Assembly (NCBI GenBank): GCA_965227065.1
Contig: CBDDFN010000009.1
Span: 303,149-367,148 of the forward strand
Source: CBDDFN01 sp965227065
Lineage (GTDB): Bacteria > Pseudomonadota > Alphaproteobacteria > SPJN01
Reading direction: 5' to 3'
Length of the DNA stretch: 64,000 bases
Shown: piece by piece, positions 51,415-59,667 of the stretch
Layout: every line of letters begins with the position of its first letter
How positions within the stretch are numbered: the stretch's first letter is position 1
The notes under the pieces: model-generated
Databases searched by the model: none
Seen by the model: the letters and a program-made list of their open reading frames with translations, nothing else
Told to the model about the DNA's origin: nothing
Position numbers and translations under genes: made by a program

Positions 51415-52508
51415 TCGGCCCTCTCATTGGAAGCGGCCACGGCCATGCCCGGCCGCAGGCGCTGCAGCCCTTCAATGACCACCGCATCCCCGTCTTTGAC
51501 AGTGCCTTTCAGCAAGGCGAGCCCGTCGCGCCGGGTGATAATTTCCACCCGCACTTTTTGTGCCTCGCCATCGCGCGCCAGCCAGATGAACGAGCCTTCG
51601 CGTTCCCACTGCACCGCAATTTCGGGTGTGGCGGGATAGCTTGCCCCTTCGATGGCAAAGCGCACCCGGAAGGACATGCCTGGCCGCAGATCATCATCAC
51701 TATTGTCGAGGGCGGCCCGCACTTTGAGCGTCCGCCGGGTGGGATGCACCCGGCTGTCGAGCGCGGCCACTTTCGCATCAAACCGACGCGTGCCGTAAGC
51801 GGGTGTCGTGGCCGAGATGACGCGCTCGCCCTGATCGCTCAACAAAGGCTTGGCCAGCGCTTCGGGAATTTCAAAATCAACATGCAGGACCGTGCGGTCA
51901 TCGAGGGTAGCGATCAGGGTTGAGGTATCGACCCGGTCGCCAATTTCAACCTGGGGCAGGCCCATCACCCCGGCAAAAGGCGCGCGCAGCTGGCGCATGT
52001 CGCTGGCAAGCCGTGCCTGTTCAAGCGCGATTTTGGCGGCTTCAAATTCAGTGCGGGCGGCATCGACCTCACTATCGGGAACCGCGCCGTCCTTAGCGGC
52101 CTGGGTGAACCGGCCCAGCAGGCTTTTGGCTTCCTTGAGCTGAATTTCCGCGAGCGACAGGGCAAGTTTTTCCGCCCGGTCATCCAGCTGGATCAGCAGG
52201 GCGTCTTTGGCGACCCGCTCCCCGGCTTTGAAACCAATGGCGGTGACGGTTTCCGCAACATTGGGGTAAAGATCGACGCGCTTTTGCGCGACGCCGGTGC
52301 CGACCCCGTCAAAGCGTTGGCGGTTGGCGGTTTCGATGACCGGCGCGGTGATGACCGTGACCGGGGCGTCATCACGCTTTTTTTGGGCATGGGCCGGTGC
52401 TGCAAGCACAAGGCCGAGCAGGAGCGGGCCCAACAGGGCTAAAGCCAGTAAAGGTTTCAGAGCACCCTCGTCAACAAAGCGCCAGGCGGCGCATGATTTG
52501 TTCAGCAT
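51411..52508 (-). CDS. RND periplasmic adaptor
   Basis: The 365-residue membrane-fusion protein has a hydrophobic secretion signal ending near AHAQ. A lipoyl-like and coiled-coil region over about residues 85-175 (DQALIAPLR-type strands are absent; the visible marks are NVAETVTAIGFKAGERVAKDALLIQLDD and LRAPFAGVMGLPQVEIGDRV) is followed by a beta-barrel domain. It is the first gene of the minus-strand RND operon and faces the TetR gene across 204 bases, where both promoters must lie. Confidence 0.9.
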   Translation of the reverse strand: MLNKSCAAWRFVDEGALKPLLALALLGPLLLGLVLAAPAHAQKKRDDAPVTVITAPVIETANRQRFDGVGTGVAQKRVDLYPNVAETVTAIGFKAGERVAKDALLIQLDDRAEKLALSLAEIQLKEAKSLLGRFTQAAKDGAVPDSEVDAARTEFEAAKIALEQARLASDMRQLRAPFAGVMGLPQVEIGDRVDTSTLIATLDDRTVLHVDFEIPEALAKPLLSDQGERVISATTPAYGTRRFDAKVAALDSRVHPTRRTLKVRAALDNSDDDLRPGMSFRVRFAIEGASYPATPEIAVQWEREGSFIWLARDGEAQKVRVEIITRRDGLALLKGTVKDGDAVVIEGLQRLRPGMAVAASNERAE

Positions 52509-52554
52509 GTCCGAACCTCATGTGACTTTTATGACAACCGCTTACCGCAGCTTG

Positions 52555-52569
52555 TCAGAATGATTCTGA
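52555..52569. promoter_or_regulatory. Perfect 7-1-7 palindrome upstream of RND operon
   Basis: TCAGAATGATTCTGA is a perfect 15-bp palindrome around g52562, 47 bases before the adaptor start. Its GAATGATTC core is the reverse complement of the GAATCATTC core of the palindromes before both czc arrays. It resembles Fur-type 7-1-7 boxes, but the regulator is unknown. Confidence 0.5.
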
Positions 52570-52681
52570 CCATGACAGCAGATCGTTTGAAAAGCGAATT
52601 ATCAGCGGCATGTGGCGCGAATGTGTTGCCGCAGGTGTATGGCCCGCGCGCTATTGATCAATGTGATCACATTTGCTAATA

Positions 52682-52695
52682 ACTGACTGGTCAGT
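52682..52695. promoter_or_regulatory. TetR-type operator
   Basis: ACTGACTGGTCAGT is a palindrome with 6-bp arms and a two-base centre, flanked by A/T. It stands 18 bases before the TetR start. It fits the operator of a TetR/AcrR repressor controlling its own operon and possibly the divergent RND genes. Confidence 0.7.
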
Positions 52696-52712
52696 CATTA
52701 ATAAGGGCGGGT

Positions 52713-53342
52713 ATGGAACGCGCGCGCACAGATCAGGCCAAGCAAGACCGGCGGTTAAGTTTGCTCGACGCCGCCGTCGGCGAGTTTTTCGAAAAGGGCT
52801 TTGCAGCGGCGCGCATGGATGACATTGCCGCCCGTGCCAGCGTGTCCAAAGGCACGCTGTATCTCTATTTCAAATCCAAAGAAGATATGTTTGCCGGTCT
52901 GATTGAAGCCTTTGCCCTGCCCAATCTGGCGCAGGCCGAACAGGCGGTCCACGACGCGCCCAGCGCAGAAGAAGCGCTGCGCAGTCTGGTGCGGTTCATG
53001 CCGCATATTCTGCGCAACACGCCGATGCCCAAAATGGCCAAAGTGCTGATCGGCGACGCCGGCCGTTTCCCCGATGCGGTGCATGCCTATCGCCGGGAGG
53101 TGTTTGACCGCATCGTTGCGACCATCACCGGCATTCTGGAACGGGGCAAACGGGCGGGCGAATTTCATATTACCGAACCGGCGCTGACGGCGCGTCTGAC
53201 GATGGCGCCGGTGCTGATGTCGGCCATTTGGAGCACCGTGTTTGAACCGATCGACGATGAAGCGCCGGTCGACCTGGACGCGCTGTTTGCGCTGCATGAA
53301 CAATTTTTGATTTCCGCGCTCACACAAGGAGCAGGGGCATGA
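52713..53342 (+). CDS. TetR/AcrR-family repressor
   Basis: The 209-residue regulator has an N-terminal helix-turn-helix at about residues 35-54 (MDDIAARASVSKGTLYLYFKSKEDMF), with the typical TLYLYF end, and a helical ligand-binding C-terminal domain. It overlaps the following HlyD gene as ATGA, and an operator lies just before its start. It probably senses a toxic compound and controls the HlyD-ABC exporter, perhaps also the divergent RND pump. Confidence 0.92.
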   Translation: MERARTDQAKQDRRLSLLDAAVGEFFEKGFAAARMDDIAARASVSKGTLYLYFKSKEDMFAGLIEAFALPNLAQAEQAVHDAPSAEEALRSLVRFMPHILRNTPMPKMAKVLIGDAGRFPDAVHAYRREVFDRIVATITGILERGKRAGEFHITEPALTARLTMAPVLMSAIWSTVFEPIDDEAPVDLDALFALHEQFLISALTQGAGA

Positions 53343-54211
53343 TGAAAAACTGGATTTCGGTTGTCGCGGCGGCTGCACTCACAGCGCTGGGCGCTTGCGA
53401 CGAGACGCTGCCGGCGGGCACCTATACCGGCTATGTCGAAGCCGAACTGGTGATGGTTGCACCATCACAATCGGGCTGGTTGATCGAAAGCGCCATGGTG
53501 GAAGGCGCGCGTGTCGAACCCGATATGGTGCTGGCCCGGCTTGATGCTGAGCTGCAGACCGCGCAGGTCGAGGAAGCGCAAAGCCGCATCACCCAGGCGC
53601 AGGAGCAATTGCGCGAGGCCCGCGCCGCGCTGGACTTTGCCAGCGCAGAACGTTCAAGGGCGCGCAATCTGGTCAAACGCGGTGTTGCCGCCGAAGCCCG
53701 GATCGACAAGGCCGAAGCCGATTACAAGGCGGCCATGGCGCGGCTCAAAACCGCTGAGGAAAATGTGTCCTCATCCGATCCCGATCAGGGCAGCCATGAT
53801 GGCGCGGCCTATGCCCAGCTTGCGCAAGCCCGCTGGCAGCTTGATCAGCGCACCATCACCGCGCGCCGCACTGGCCGCGTGGAAGAGGTCTATATACGGC
53901 GTGGGGAATTTGTCACCGCTGGCGCGCCGATGGCGAGCCTTTTGCCCGATGATGGTTTAAAGGTCCGCTTTTTCGTGCCGCAGTCTCAACTGACGGCCAT
54001 CAAACACGGTGCGCCGGTGCTGGTCAGCCATGACGGTGATGAGGCGGCTCTGACCGCCTTAATCAGCTATATTGCGCGCGAAGCGGAATTCACACCGCCG
54101 GTGATTTACAGCGAAGGCTCACGCGAGCCCCTGGTATTTATGGTTGAGGCGCGGTTTTCACAGCCGGTGCCGCTGAACCCGGGTTTGCCGGTTACGGTGC
54201 GCTTGCCATGA
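53339..54211 (+). CDS. HlyD-family periplasmic adaptor, lipoprotein
   Basis: The 290-residue protein has a lipoprotein-type signal with LGAC, cysteine at about residue 20. A lipoyl-like strand (VMVAPSQSGWLIESAMVEGARV), a coiled coil at about 65-145 rich in Ala, Glu and Arg, and a second half-lipoyl segment (ARRTGRVEEVYIRRGEFVTAGAPMASL) follow. It resembles YbhG-type adaptors of ABC exporters. It is coupled to the TetR gene and to the ATPase gene by ATGA overlaps. Confidence 0.88.
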   Translation: MMKNWISVVAAAALTALGACDETLPAGTYTGYVEAELVMVAPSQSGWLIESAMVEGARVEPDMVLARLDAELQTAQVEEAQSRITQAQEQLREARAALDFASAERSRARNLVKRGVAAEARIDKAEADYKAAMARLKTAEENVSSSDPDQGSHDGAAYAQLAQARWQLDQRTITARRTGRVEEVYIRRGEFVTAGAPMASLLPDDGLKVRFFVPQSQLTAIKHGAPVLVSHDGDEAALTALISYIAREAEFTPPVIYSEGSREPLVFMVEARFSQPVPLNPGLPVTVRLP

Positions 54212-55143
54212 GCGGACTGGCAAGTGATTTCGCAATCGATGTGCGCGGCCTGTCCAAAACCTTTGGTGACAAAACCGCCGTCGACAGCGTCGATATTCAG
54301 ATGCCCAAGGGCGAGGTGTGGGGGTTTTTAGGCCCCAACGGATCGGGCAAAACCACCACCATTCGCATGATTTGCGGGCTGTTGCTGCCCAGCGCGGGGG
54401 AGGGCACCTGTCTGGGTCTTGATATCCGCACCGATGGTGACCTGATCCGGCGCAAGACCGGCTATATGACCCAGAAATTTTCCTTCTGGACCGATCTGAC
54501 CATTCGCGAAAATCTCGAATTTGTCGCCCGCATTTATGAAATGGATGACCGCAAGGCGGTGGTGGATCGCACGCTCGACCAGCTTGGCCTGACGCAGCGG
54601 CAAAACCAGCTGGCCGAAGCCTTGTCGGGGGGGTGGAAGCAGCGCCTTGCACTCGCTGCGGTCACCATGCACGGGCCTGATCTGCTTTTGCTGGATGAGC
54701 CAACCGCCGGGGTTGATCCGCAAGCCCGCCGCGATTTCTGGGATGAAATCCACCGGCTGTCCAATGCCGGGCTGACCGTTCTGGTTTCCACCCATTATAT
54801 GGATGAGGCCGAGCGGTGCGACCGCATCGTCTATCTCGCTCATGGTGCGATTATCGCGCGGGGCCGGGTCGCCAGCATTATTGAGCGGGCGGCAATCAAA
54901 ACCATCCGCATCGATGATGATGGCGCGCGGCGTTTTCAATCCAGGCTGCGCAGCGCGCCCGGGGTTGAGCATGTCGCGTATTTCGGTGCGGCCTTGCATG
55001 TCAGCGGGCCCGACGAAGCCGCCCTCAAAGCCGCGGTTTCCCAATGCGGGGCGTCGAGCTGGTCGTTTGTTGAACCCACGCTGGAAGACGCGTTCATTGC
55101 CTTGATGGGCGAGGCGGGCATGGATCAAAGGGATTACGAATGA
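54208..55143 (+). CDS. ABC exporter ATP-binding protein
   Basis: The 311-residue ATPase has Walker A GPNGSGKT at 42-49, Q-loop Q89, signature LSGGW at 139-143, Walker B LLLLDEP at 159-165 and switch His196. The signature continues KQRLALA, as in the YbhF-like subgroup. The C-terminal 100 residues are an extra domain of the drug-export type. Together with the adjacent adaptor and permease it forms an inner-membrane exporter that may use a TolC-type outer channel. Confidence 0.92.
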   Translation: MSGLASDFAIDVRGLSKTFGDKTAVDSVDIQMPKGEVWGFLGPNGSGKTTTIRMICGLLLPSAGEGTCLGLDIRTDGDLIRRKTGYMTQKFSFWTDLTIRENLEFVARIYEMDDRKAVVDRTLDQLGLTQRQNQLAEALSGGWKQRLALAAVTMHGPDLLLLDEPTAGVDPQARRDFWDEIHRLSNAGLTVLVSTHYMDEAERCDRIVYLAHGAIIARGRVASIIERAAIKTIRIDDDGARRFQSRLRSAPGVEHVAYFGAALHVSGPDEAALKAAVSQCGASSWSFVEPTLEDAFIALMGEAGMDQRDYE

Positions 55144-56291
55144 CCGCGCGGCGAACCTATTTTGCCGGAACCGGGCGGCGTCTGGGGGCGGTGTTCTACA
55201 AAGAACTCATCCAGATGCGGCGCGACAGGCTGACATTTTCGATGATGATCGTAATCCCGATCATCCAGCTCACCTTGTTTGGCTATGCGATCAACACTGA
55301 TCCCAAACAGTTGCGCACCGCCATTGTTGCTGAAGAACAGACACCCATTGTGCGCTCCATCCTGAGCGGTATGGAAGTGTCGGGCTATTTCAAATTTGTT
55401 GATCAGGCCAACAGTCCGCTCAAAGCCCATGCGCTCTTGGCCAGCGGCGATGTTTCATTTGTCGTCGTCATCCCGTCGGGGTTTACGCAAAAGCTGATCA
55501 GGGGGGAGCGGCCGCAACTGGTTGTTAGCGCCGATGCTTCCGATCCCGCCGCGGCGTCCAATGCGCTGGCAAGCCTGCCGCGTATTGTTGATCGCGCGCT
55601 GGCCCATGATCTGAAAGGCCCGCTGTCCCATCTGGCGCCCCGGCCCGGACCGGTCGAGCTGGTTCTGCACCGAAGCTACAATCCTGAAGGGATCACCCAG
55701 TATAATATTGTGCCGGGGCTGTTGGGCGTGATTTTGACCATGACCTGCGTGATGATGACGTCGGCGGGCATGACGCGGGAAACCGAACGCGGCACGCTTG
55801 AAAATCTGCTGGCCATGCCGGGCCGGCCCTTTGAGGTCATGATCGGCAAAATTACGCCCTATATTTTTGTCGCGGCGGGACAGACGATTATCATTTTGCT
55901 GGCGGCCGCAACCATCTTCAATGTCCCCTTTGCGGGATCGTTTTTTGTTCTGGTGCTGGGCCTGTCGGTTTTTGTGCTCGCCAATCTGGCGCTAGGCTTT
56001 ACCTTTTCGACCATCGCCGAAACGCAAATTCAGGCGATGCAGATGACCTTCTTTTTCTTTCTGCCGTCAATCTTGTTGTCGGGCTTCATGTTTCCCTTTT
56101 ACGGCATGCCGGTCTGGGCGCGCTATATTGGCGAGTGCCTGCCCTTGACCCATTTTCTGCGTATTGTGCGCGGGGTCATGCTGAAGGGCAGCGGGTTGGC
56201 CGATGTCCAGATTGAGCTTGCCGCCATTGCCGCCTTTGCACTCGTTATGATGGTGGTGGCGGTCACGCGTTATCGCCAGACACTCGACTAA
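55140..56291 (+). CDS. ABC-2 type exporter permease
   Basis: The 383-residue permease has one N-terminal helix (FSMMIVIPIIQLTLFGYAINTD), a large periplasmic domain to about residue 180, and then five helices with MTSAGMTRETERGTLENLLAMPGRPFEVMIGK, the ABC-2 family core motif. It resembles YbhS/YhhJ proteins. It overlaps the ATPase gene as ATGA. Only one permease gene is present, whereas YbhFSR has two, so a homodimer is likely. Confidence 0.9.
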   Translation: MTARRTYFAGTGRRLGAVFYKELIQMRRDRLTFSMMIVIPIIQLTLFGYAINTDPKQLRTAIVAEEQTPIVRSILSGMEVSGYFKFVDQANSPLKAHALLASGDVSFVVVIPSGFTQKLIRGERPQLVVSADASDPAAASNALASLPRIVDRALAHDLKGPLSHLAPRPGPVELVLHRSYNPEGITQYNIVPGLLGVILTMTCVMMTSAGMTRETERGTLENLLAMPGRPFEVMIGKITPYIFVAAGQTIIILLAAATIFNVPFAGSFFVLVLGLSVFVLANLALGFTFSTIAETQIQAMQMTFFFFLPSILLSGFMFPFYGMPVWARYIGECLPLTHFLRIVRGVMLKGSGLADVQIELAAIAAFALVMMVVAVTRYRQTLD

Positions 56292-56340
56292 ACACCAATT
56301 TGCCGGTACGACGAGGGCATCGAAAAATCAGGGGGGCATC

Positions 56341-56952
56341 ATGCTCAAACTTCACTTCGCACCCAATTCGCGGGCAGGCCGGATTGTCTGGCTGCTGGAG
56401 GAATTGGGTCTGGACTATGAAATCAACAAGATGGCGTTTCATCCCAAGGATTTGAAATCCGATGCGCATCGCGCGCGTCACCCGATGGGCCGGGTACCGG
56501 TTTTGGAAGATGGCGAGGTGTCGATCTATGAAACCGGTGCGATCATCGAATATGTGCTGGAGCGCCATAAAAATGGCGGTTTGAAACCCGCTGTCGATGA
56601 TGCGCGCTGGCCCTATTATCAGCAATGGTTCCACTATTGCGAAGGCATGGTAATGCCGCCGATCAACACGATTGTGGTGCACACTTTGCTGCTGCCGCCC
56701 GACCGGCAGGATGCGACCGTGCGCGATCAAGCCAAGCGTTTGCTGACCAAGGCGCTGCAACCGGTTGATGAAACGCTGGAAGGCAAAGACTGGCTGATCG
56801 GTGATTTTTCGGCCGCCGATGTGCAGTTGGGTCACAGCTGCTTCATGGCCAACCGGCTGGGCTGCGTGCCGGATGAGTTTGACAATCTCAAACGCTATGT
56901 CGCCAATATTGCCGCCCGCCCGGCGTTTGATAAAGCGATCAACATGCAATAG
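56341..56952 (+). CDS. Glutathione S-transferase family protein
   Basis: The 203-residue protein has a thioredoxin-like N-terminal domain (LHFAPNSRAGRIVWLLEELGLDYE), the conserved HPMGRVPVLEDG with the cis-proline loop, ETGAIIEYVLERH, and a helical C-terminal domain. The Ser in NSRAG is at the place of the glutathione-activating residue. It lies 49 bases after the permease and 68 bases before a GFA gene, so a detoxification run is likely. The substrate is unknown. Confidence 0.88.
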   Translation: MLKLHFAPNSRAGRIVWLLEELGLDYEINKMAFHPKDLKSDAHRARHPMGRVPVLEDGEVSIYETGAIIEYVLERHKNGGLKPAVDDARWPYYQQWFHYCEGMVMPPINTIVVHTLLLPPDRQDATVRDQAKRLLTKALQPVDETLEGKDWLIGDFSAADVQLGHSCFMANRLGCVPDEFDNLKRYVANIAARPAFDKAINMQ

Positions 56953-57020
56953 CGGTTGCGCTTGGACCGTACGGGATTACACTTCTCCCATAACGCCAAA
57001 AGAGCGACGGGAGAGGTGAA

Positions 57021-57452
57021 GTGTCCGATCAAACCTATACTGCAAAATGTGCCTGCGGCGCGGTGGAGCTGGAAGTGTCCGGCGAGCCGATTGCGCAGGC
57101 TTATTGTCATTGCGTTGATTGCCGGGCCTGGCTGTCGGCACCTGTCCACGGTGCCACTCTGTGGCCGCCGCAATCGGTCAAGTTCAACAAGGGCGAAGAC
57201 AATCTGATCCTGTACAAACGCACTGAAAACAGTCACCGCAAATCGTGCAAGTCCTGCGGCTCGGCGGTTTTGTCGGATCATCCCGGCGCGGGTTTCACCG
57301 ATGTGCTGGCCGCCACCATGCCTGACTTTCCGTTTCAACCGGCGATGCATGTCTTCTATGGCGAGAAGATGATCCGCTTGGCTGACGGCTTGCCGAAATT
57401 CGCCGACATGCCGGCAGAGTTTGGCGGCTCCGGCACCATGGCCGACGAGTAA
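57021..57452 (+). CDS. GFA-family zinc protein
   Basis: The 143-residue protein starts at a GTG at 57021, preceded by GGGAGAGG. It has the CENP-V/GFA fold with zinc ligands C10, C12, C29, C31, C34, C76 and C79 (KCACGAVELEVSG, YCHCVDCRAW, SCKSCGSAV). The family includes an enzyme that speeds the joining of formaldehyde with glutathione, but many members have other roles. The phosphotriesterase-like gene begins three bases after the stop. Confidence 0.88.
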   Translation: MSDQTYTAKCACGAVELEVSGEPIAQAYCHCVDCRAWLSAPVHGATLWPPQSVKFNKGEDNLILYKRTENSHRKSCKSCGSAVLSDHPGAGFTDVLAATMPDFPFQPAMHVFYGEKMIRLADGLPKFADMPAEFGGSGTMADE

Positions 57453-57455
57453 GCC

Positions 57456-58418
57456 ATGACACAGATACAAACGGTTCTGGGCCCCAAATCCCTGTCTGAA
57501 CTGGGGCGCACTTTGGTACATGAGCATGTGCTGGTCGGCTTTCCCGGCTGGTTCATCGATAATCGCCAGCCCAAATTTGTCCGCGACGAGGCCTTGGTGC
57601 GCGCCATCGCCGCTTTTGAACAGCTCAAGGATTATGGCGTCGACACGGTGGTAGATCCCTGTCCTGCCGATCTGGGGCGTGATGTCGAGTTTATTGCCGA
57701 GGTCAGCCAGAAATCCGGCGTTGATCTGATTTGCGCCACCGGGGTCTATTACGAGGCCGCCGGCCAGCCCTACACTCTGGGCCATATGGAAACCGAAGAA
57801 GTCACCGACATATTCATTCGCGAGATCGAAGAGGGCGTCGGCGACAGCGGCATCAAGCCGGGCATCATCAAAATCGCCACCGGTGAAGGGCAGGTGACCG
57901 ACTATGAACGCCGCATGCTGACGGCCGCCGCGCGCGCCGCCAAGGCGACGGGCCTGTCGGTTCTGTCCCATACCGAGAATTGCACCTGTGGTCATGATCA
58001 GATCGACATCGTCACCGGCGAAGGGGTGGCGGCGCACAATCTTCTGGTGGGTCATTCCGACGGCACCGAGGACACCACCTATCAGGAAAGCCTGGCCGAA
58101 CGCGGCGTGTTTGTCGGCTTTGACCGGTTTGGCATCGAGATTTTCGTCCCCGATGAAGTGCGCATGACCTGTTTCAAAAATCTGGTCGACAAGGGCTATC
58201 GGGACCAGCTGATGATGAGCCAGGATTATGTCAATTGCTGGAAAGGCGGGATTGTCGGGATGCCGCCAGGGACAAAAGCCGAAGATGTGCTGCCCAACTG
58301 GCGGATGACCCATATTTTTGAACGGATCATTCCAGAGCTGAAATCGCGGGGCATGACGGACGAGGATTTCGATGTGATCCTGACGCAAAACCCGGCGCGT
58401 TTCTTCGGGCTTGCCTAG
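57456..58418 (+). CDS. Phosphotriesterase-family hydrolase
   Basis: The 320-residue TIM-barrel protein has the binuclear metal site of the family: H22 and H24 (LVHEHVLV), carboxylated Lys139 (IIKIATGEG), H172 (LSHTEN), H200 (VGHSDG) and D257 (MSQDYVN). Family members hydrolyse lactones or phosphotriesters; the natural substrate here is unknown, and lactonase activity is a common function. The gene is linked to the GFA and GST genes. Its end overlaps the end of the antiporter gene on the other strand by four bases. Confidence 0.88.
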   Translation: MTQIQTVLGPKSLSELGRTLVHEHVLVGFPGWFIDNRQPKFVRDEALVRAIAAFEQLKDYGVDTVVDPCPADLGRDVEFIAEVSQKSGVDLICATGVYYEAAGQPYTLGHMETEEVTDIFIREIEEGVGDSGIKPGIIKIATGEGQVTDYERRMLTAAARAAKATGLSVLSHTENCTCGHDQIDIVTGEGVAAHNLLVGHSDGTEDTTYQESLAERGVFVGFDRFGIEIFVPDEVRMTCFKNLVDKGYRDQLMMSQDYVNCWKGGIVGMPPGTKAEDVLPNWRMTHIFERIIPELKSRGMTDEDFDVILTQNPARFFGLA

Positions 58419-59587
58419 CGCCGGGCTGCGTCTTCACCGGCGCGTTTGAGTGCGAACTGGGTGGCGACCGGGCCAAACAGCTCAAACAACATGGTTGAGG
58501 CGATGGTCACGGTCAGCACCGTTTCCTTGATGGCTGGAACCGCCTCACCGGCGATCAGGGCCATCCCGATCGCCACACCCGCTTGCGGCAGCAAGGCAAG
58601 GCCAATCAGCCGGTTGAACTGTGGTGGCGCGCCCGACACAAGCCCGCCCAGATAACCACCGGCAAGCCGGGCCAGTGTGCGCAAGACAACAAATCCAAGC
58701 ACCACACCACCCACCGCACCCCAATCGGTGATGTGCAGTGACAGGCCTGCCAAAAAGAAGAACAGCACCATGAACGGCCATTCAATGCGCTCGATCTCGT
58801 TGAAAGCAAGCGTGTGATGGCTGGCAAAGTTGGCAATGATTGTTCCCGCCACAATGCCGGTCATGAGGAATGACACATCAAGCCATAACGCTGCGCCAGC
58901 GCACAGAAACACAAGCGCCAAGGCCTCGGACTGCATCGGTTCGCCCGGCCTGATCCGGCCGGTAACAGCCGCAGCGGGAATGCCAATGCCAAGCCCGAGA
59001 AGAACCGCGCCGAACAACTCCCACAGACCCTGGCTGAGGGCGCTGACCGCACCGTCGCCCAGCAGCCCGTTGACCGCGATCAGGATGAGAGAAAAGGCGA
59101 TCAGGCCCCAGGCATCATCGATGGCGACAATGCCTTTCAGCGTATCGGTGAAGGGGCCTTTGGCGCCCAGTTGCCGGATTACATCAAGCGTTGCCGCCGG
59201 CGCGGTGGCCGAAGCAATACCGCTTAGGATCAAGGCCATCGGCAACGACAGACCCAGCGCGGTCAGGCCCGATGTCACCACACAGACCGTGACGAGCACC
59301 ACCATGATGGAAACGACAATGATGCGTACGCCATGATCGGCGAGGTTTTTGCGCGTCAGGGACGCGCCGAGTAAAAAGGCCACCATGGTGAGTGCGGTGG
59401 TTGCGAGAAACTCGTACCAGCGTTCAAAGTCCGATGGCACGAGATCGAGCGCGTGCGGCCCTGCGATCAGTCCCAGAACCAGCAAAGTGGTGACGCGCGG
59501 AATGGCGGTGCGGCGGCCAAGCTCGTCAGCGGCAAGGCCCGCCGCGAACAGCCCGCCCAGGATCAAAAAAGCCAGTGCGATATCCAT
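58415..59587 (-). CDS. Cation:proton antiporter, CPA2 family
   Basis: The ATG at 59587 is chosen; a TTG one codon earlier also opens the frame. The 390-residue membrane protein has about twelve helices, with GIASATAPAATLDVIRQLGAKGPFTDTLKGIVAIDDAWGLIAFSL containing the paired acidic residues (IDDAWG) of the transport site. The family exchanges Na+ or K+ for protons. It lacks the C-terminal RCK domain found in Kef transporters. It is followed upstream by the TonB receptor on the same strand. Confidence 0.88.
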   Translation of the reverse strand: MDIALAFLILGGLFAAGLAADELGRRTAIPRVTTLLVLGLIAGPHALDLVPSDFERWYEFLATTALTMVAFLLGASLTRKNLADHGVRIIVVSIMVVLVTVCVVTSGLTALGLSLPMALILSGIASATAPAATLDVIRQLGAKGPFTDTLKGIVAIDDAWGLIAFSLILIAVNGLLGDGAVSALSQGLWELFGAVLLGLGIGIPAAAVTGRIRPGEPMQSEALALVFLCAGAALWLDVSFLMTGIVAGTIIANFASHHTLAFNEIERIEWPFMVLFFFLAGLSLHITDWGAVGGVVLGFVVLRTLARLAGGYLGGLVSGAPPQFNRLIGLALLPQAGVAIGMALIAGEAVPAIKETVLTVTIASTMLFELFGPVATQFALKRAGEDAARR

Positions 59588-59667
59588 CAAATCCGCCCTG
59601 AAACAAAGAAGCGCGCCAGCCTAGCAAATCGGCCGCGCGCTCCCAAGTTCGGGAATGAGGAGCGGAC

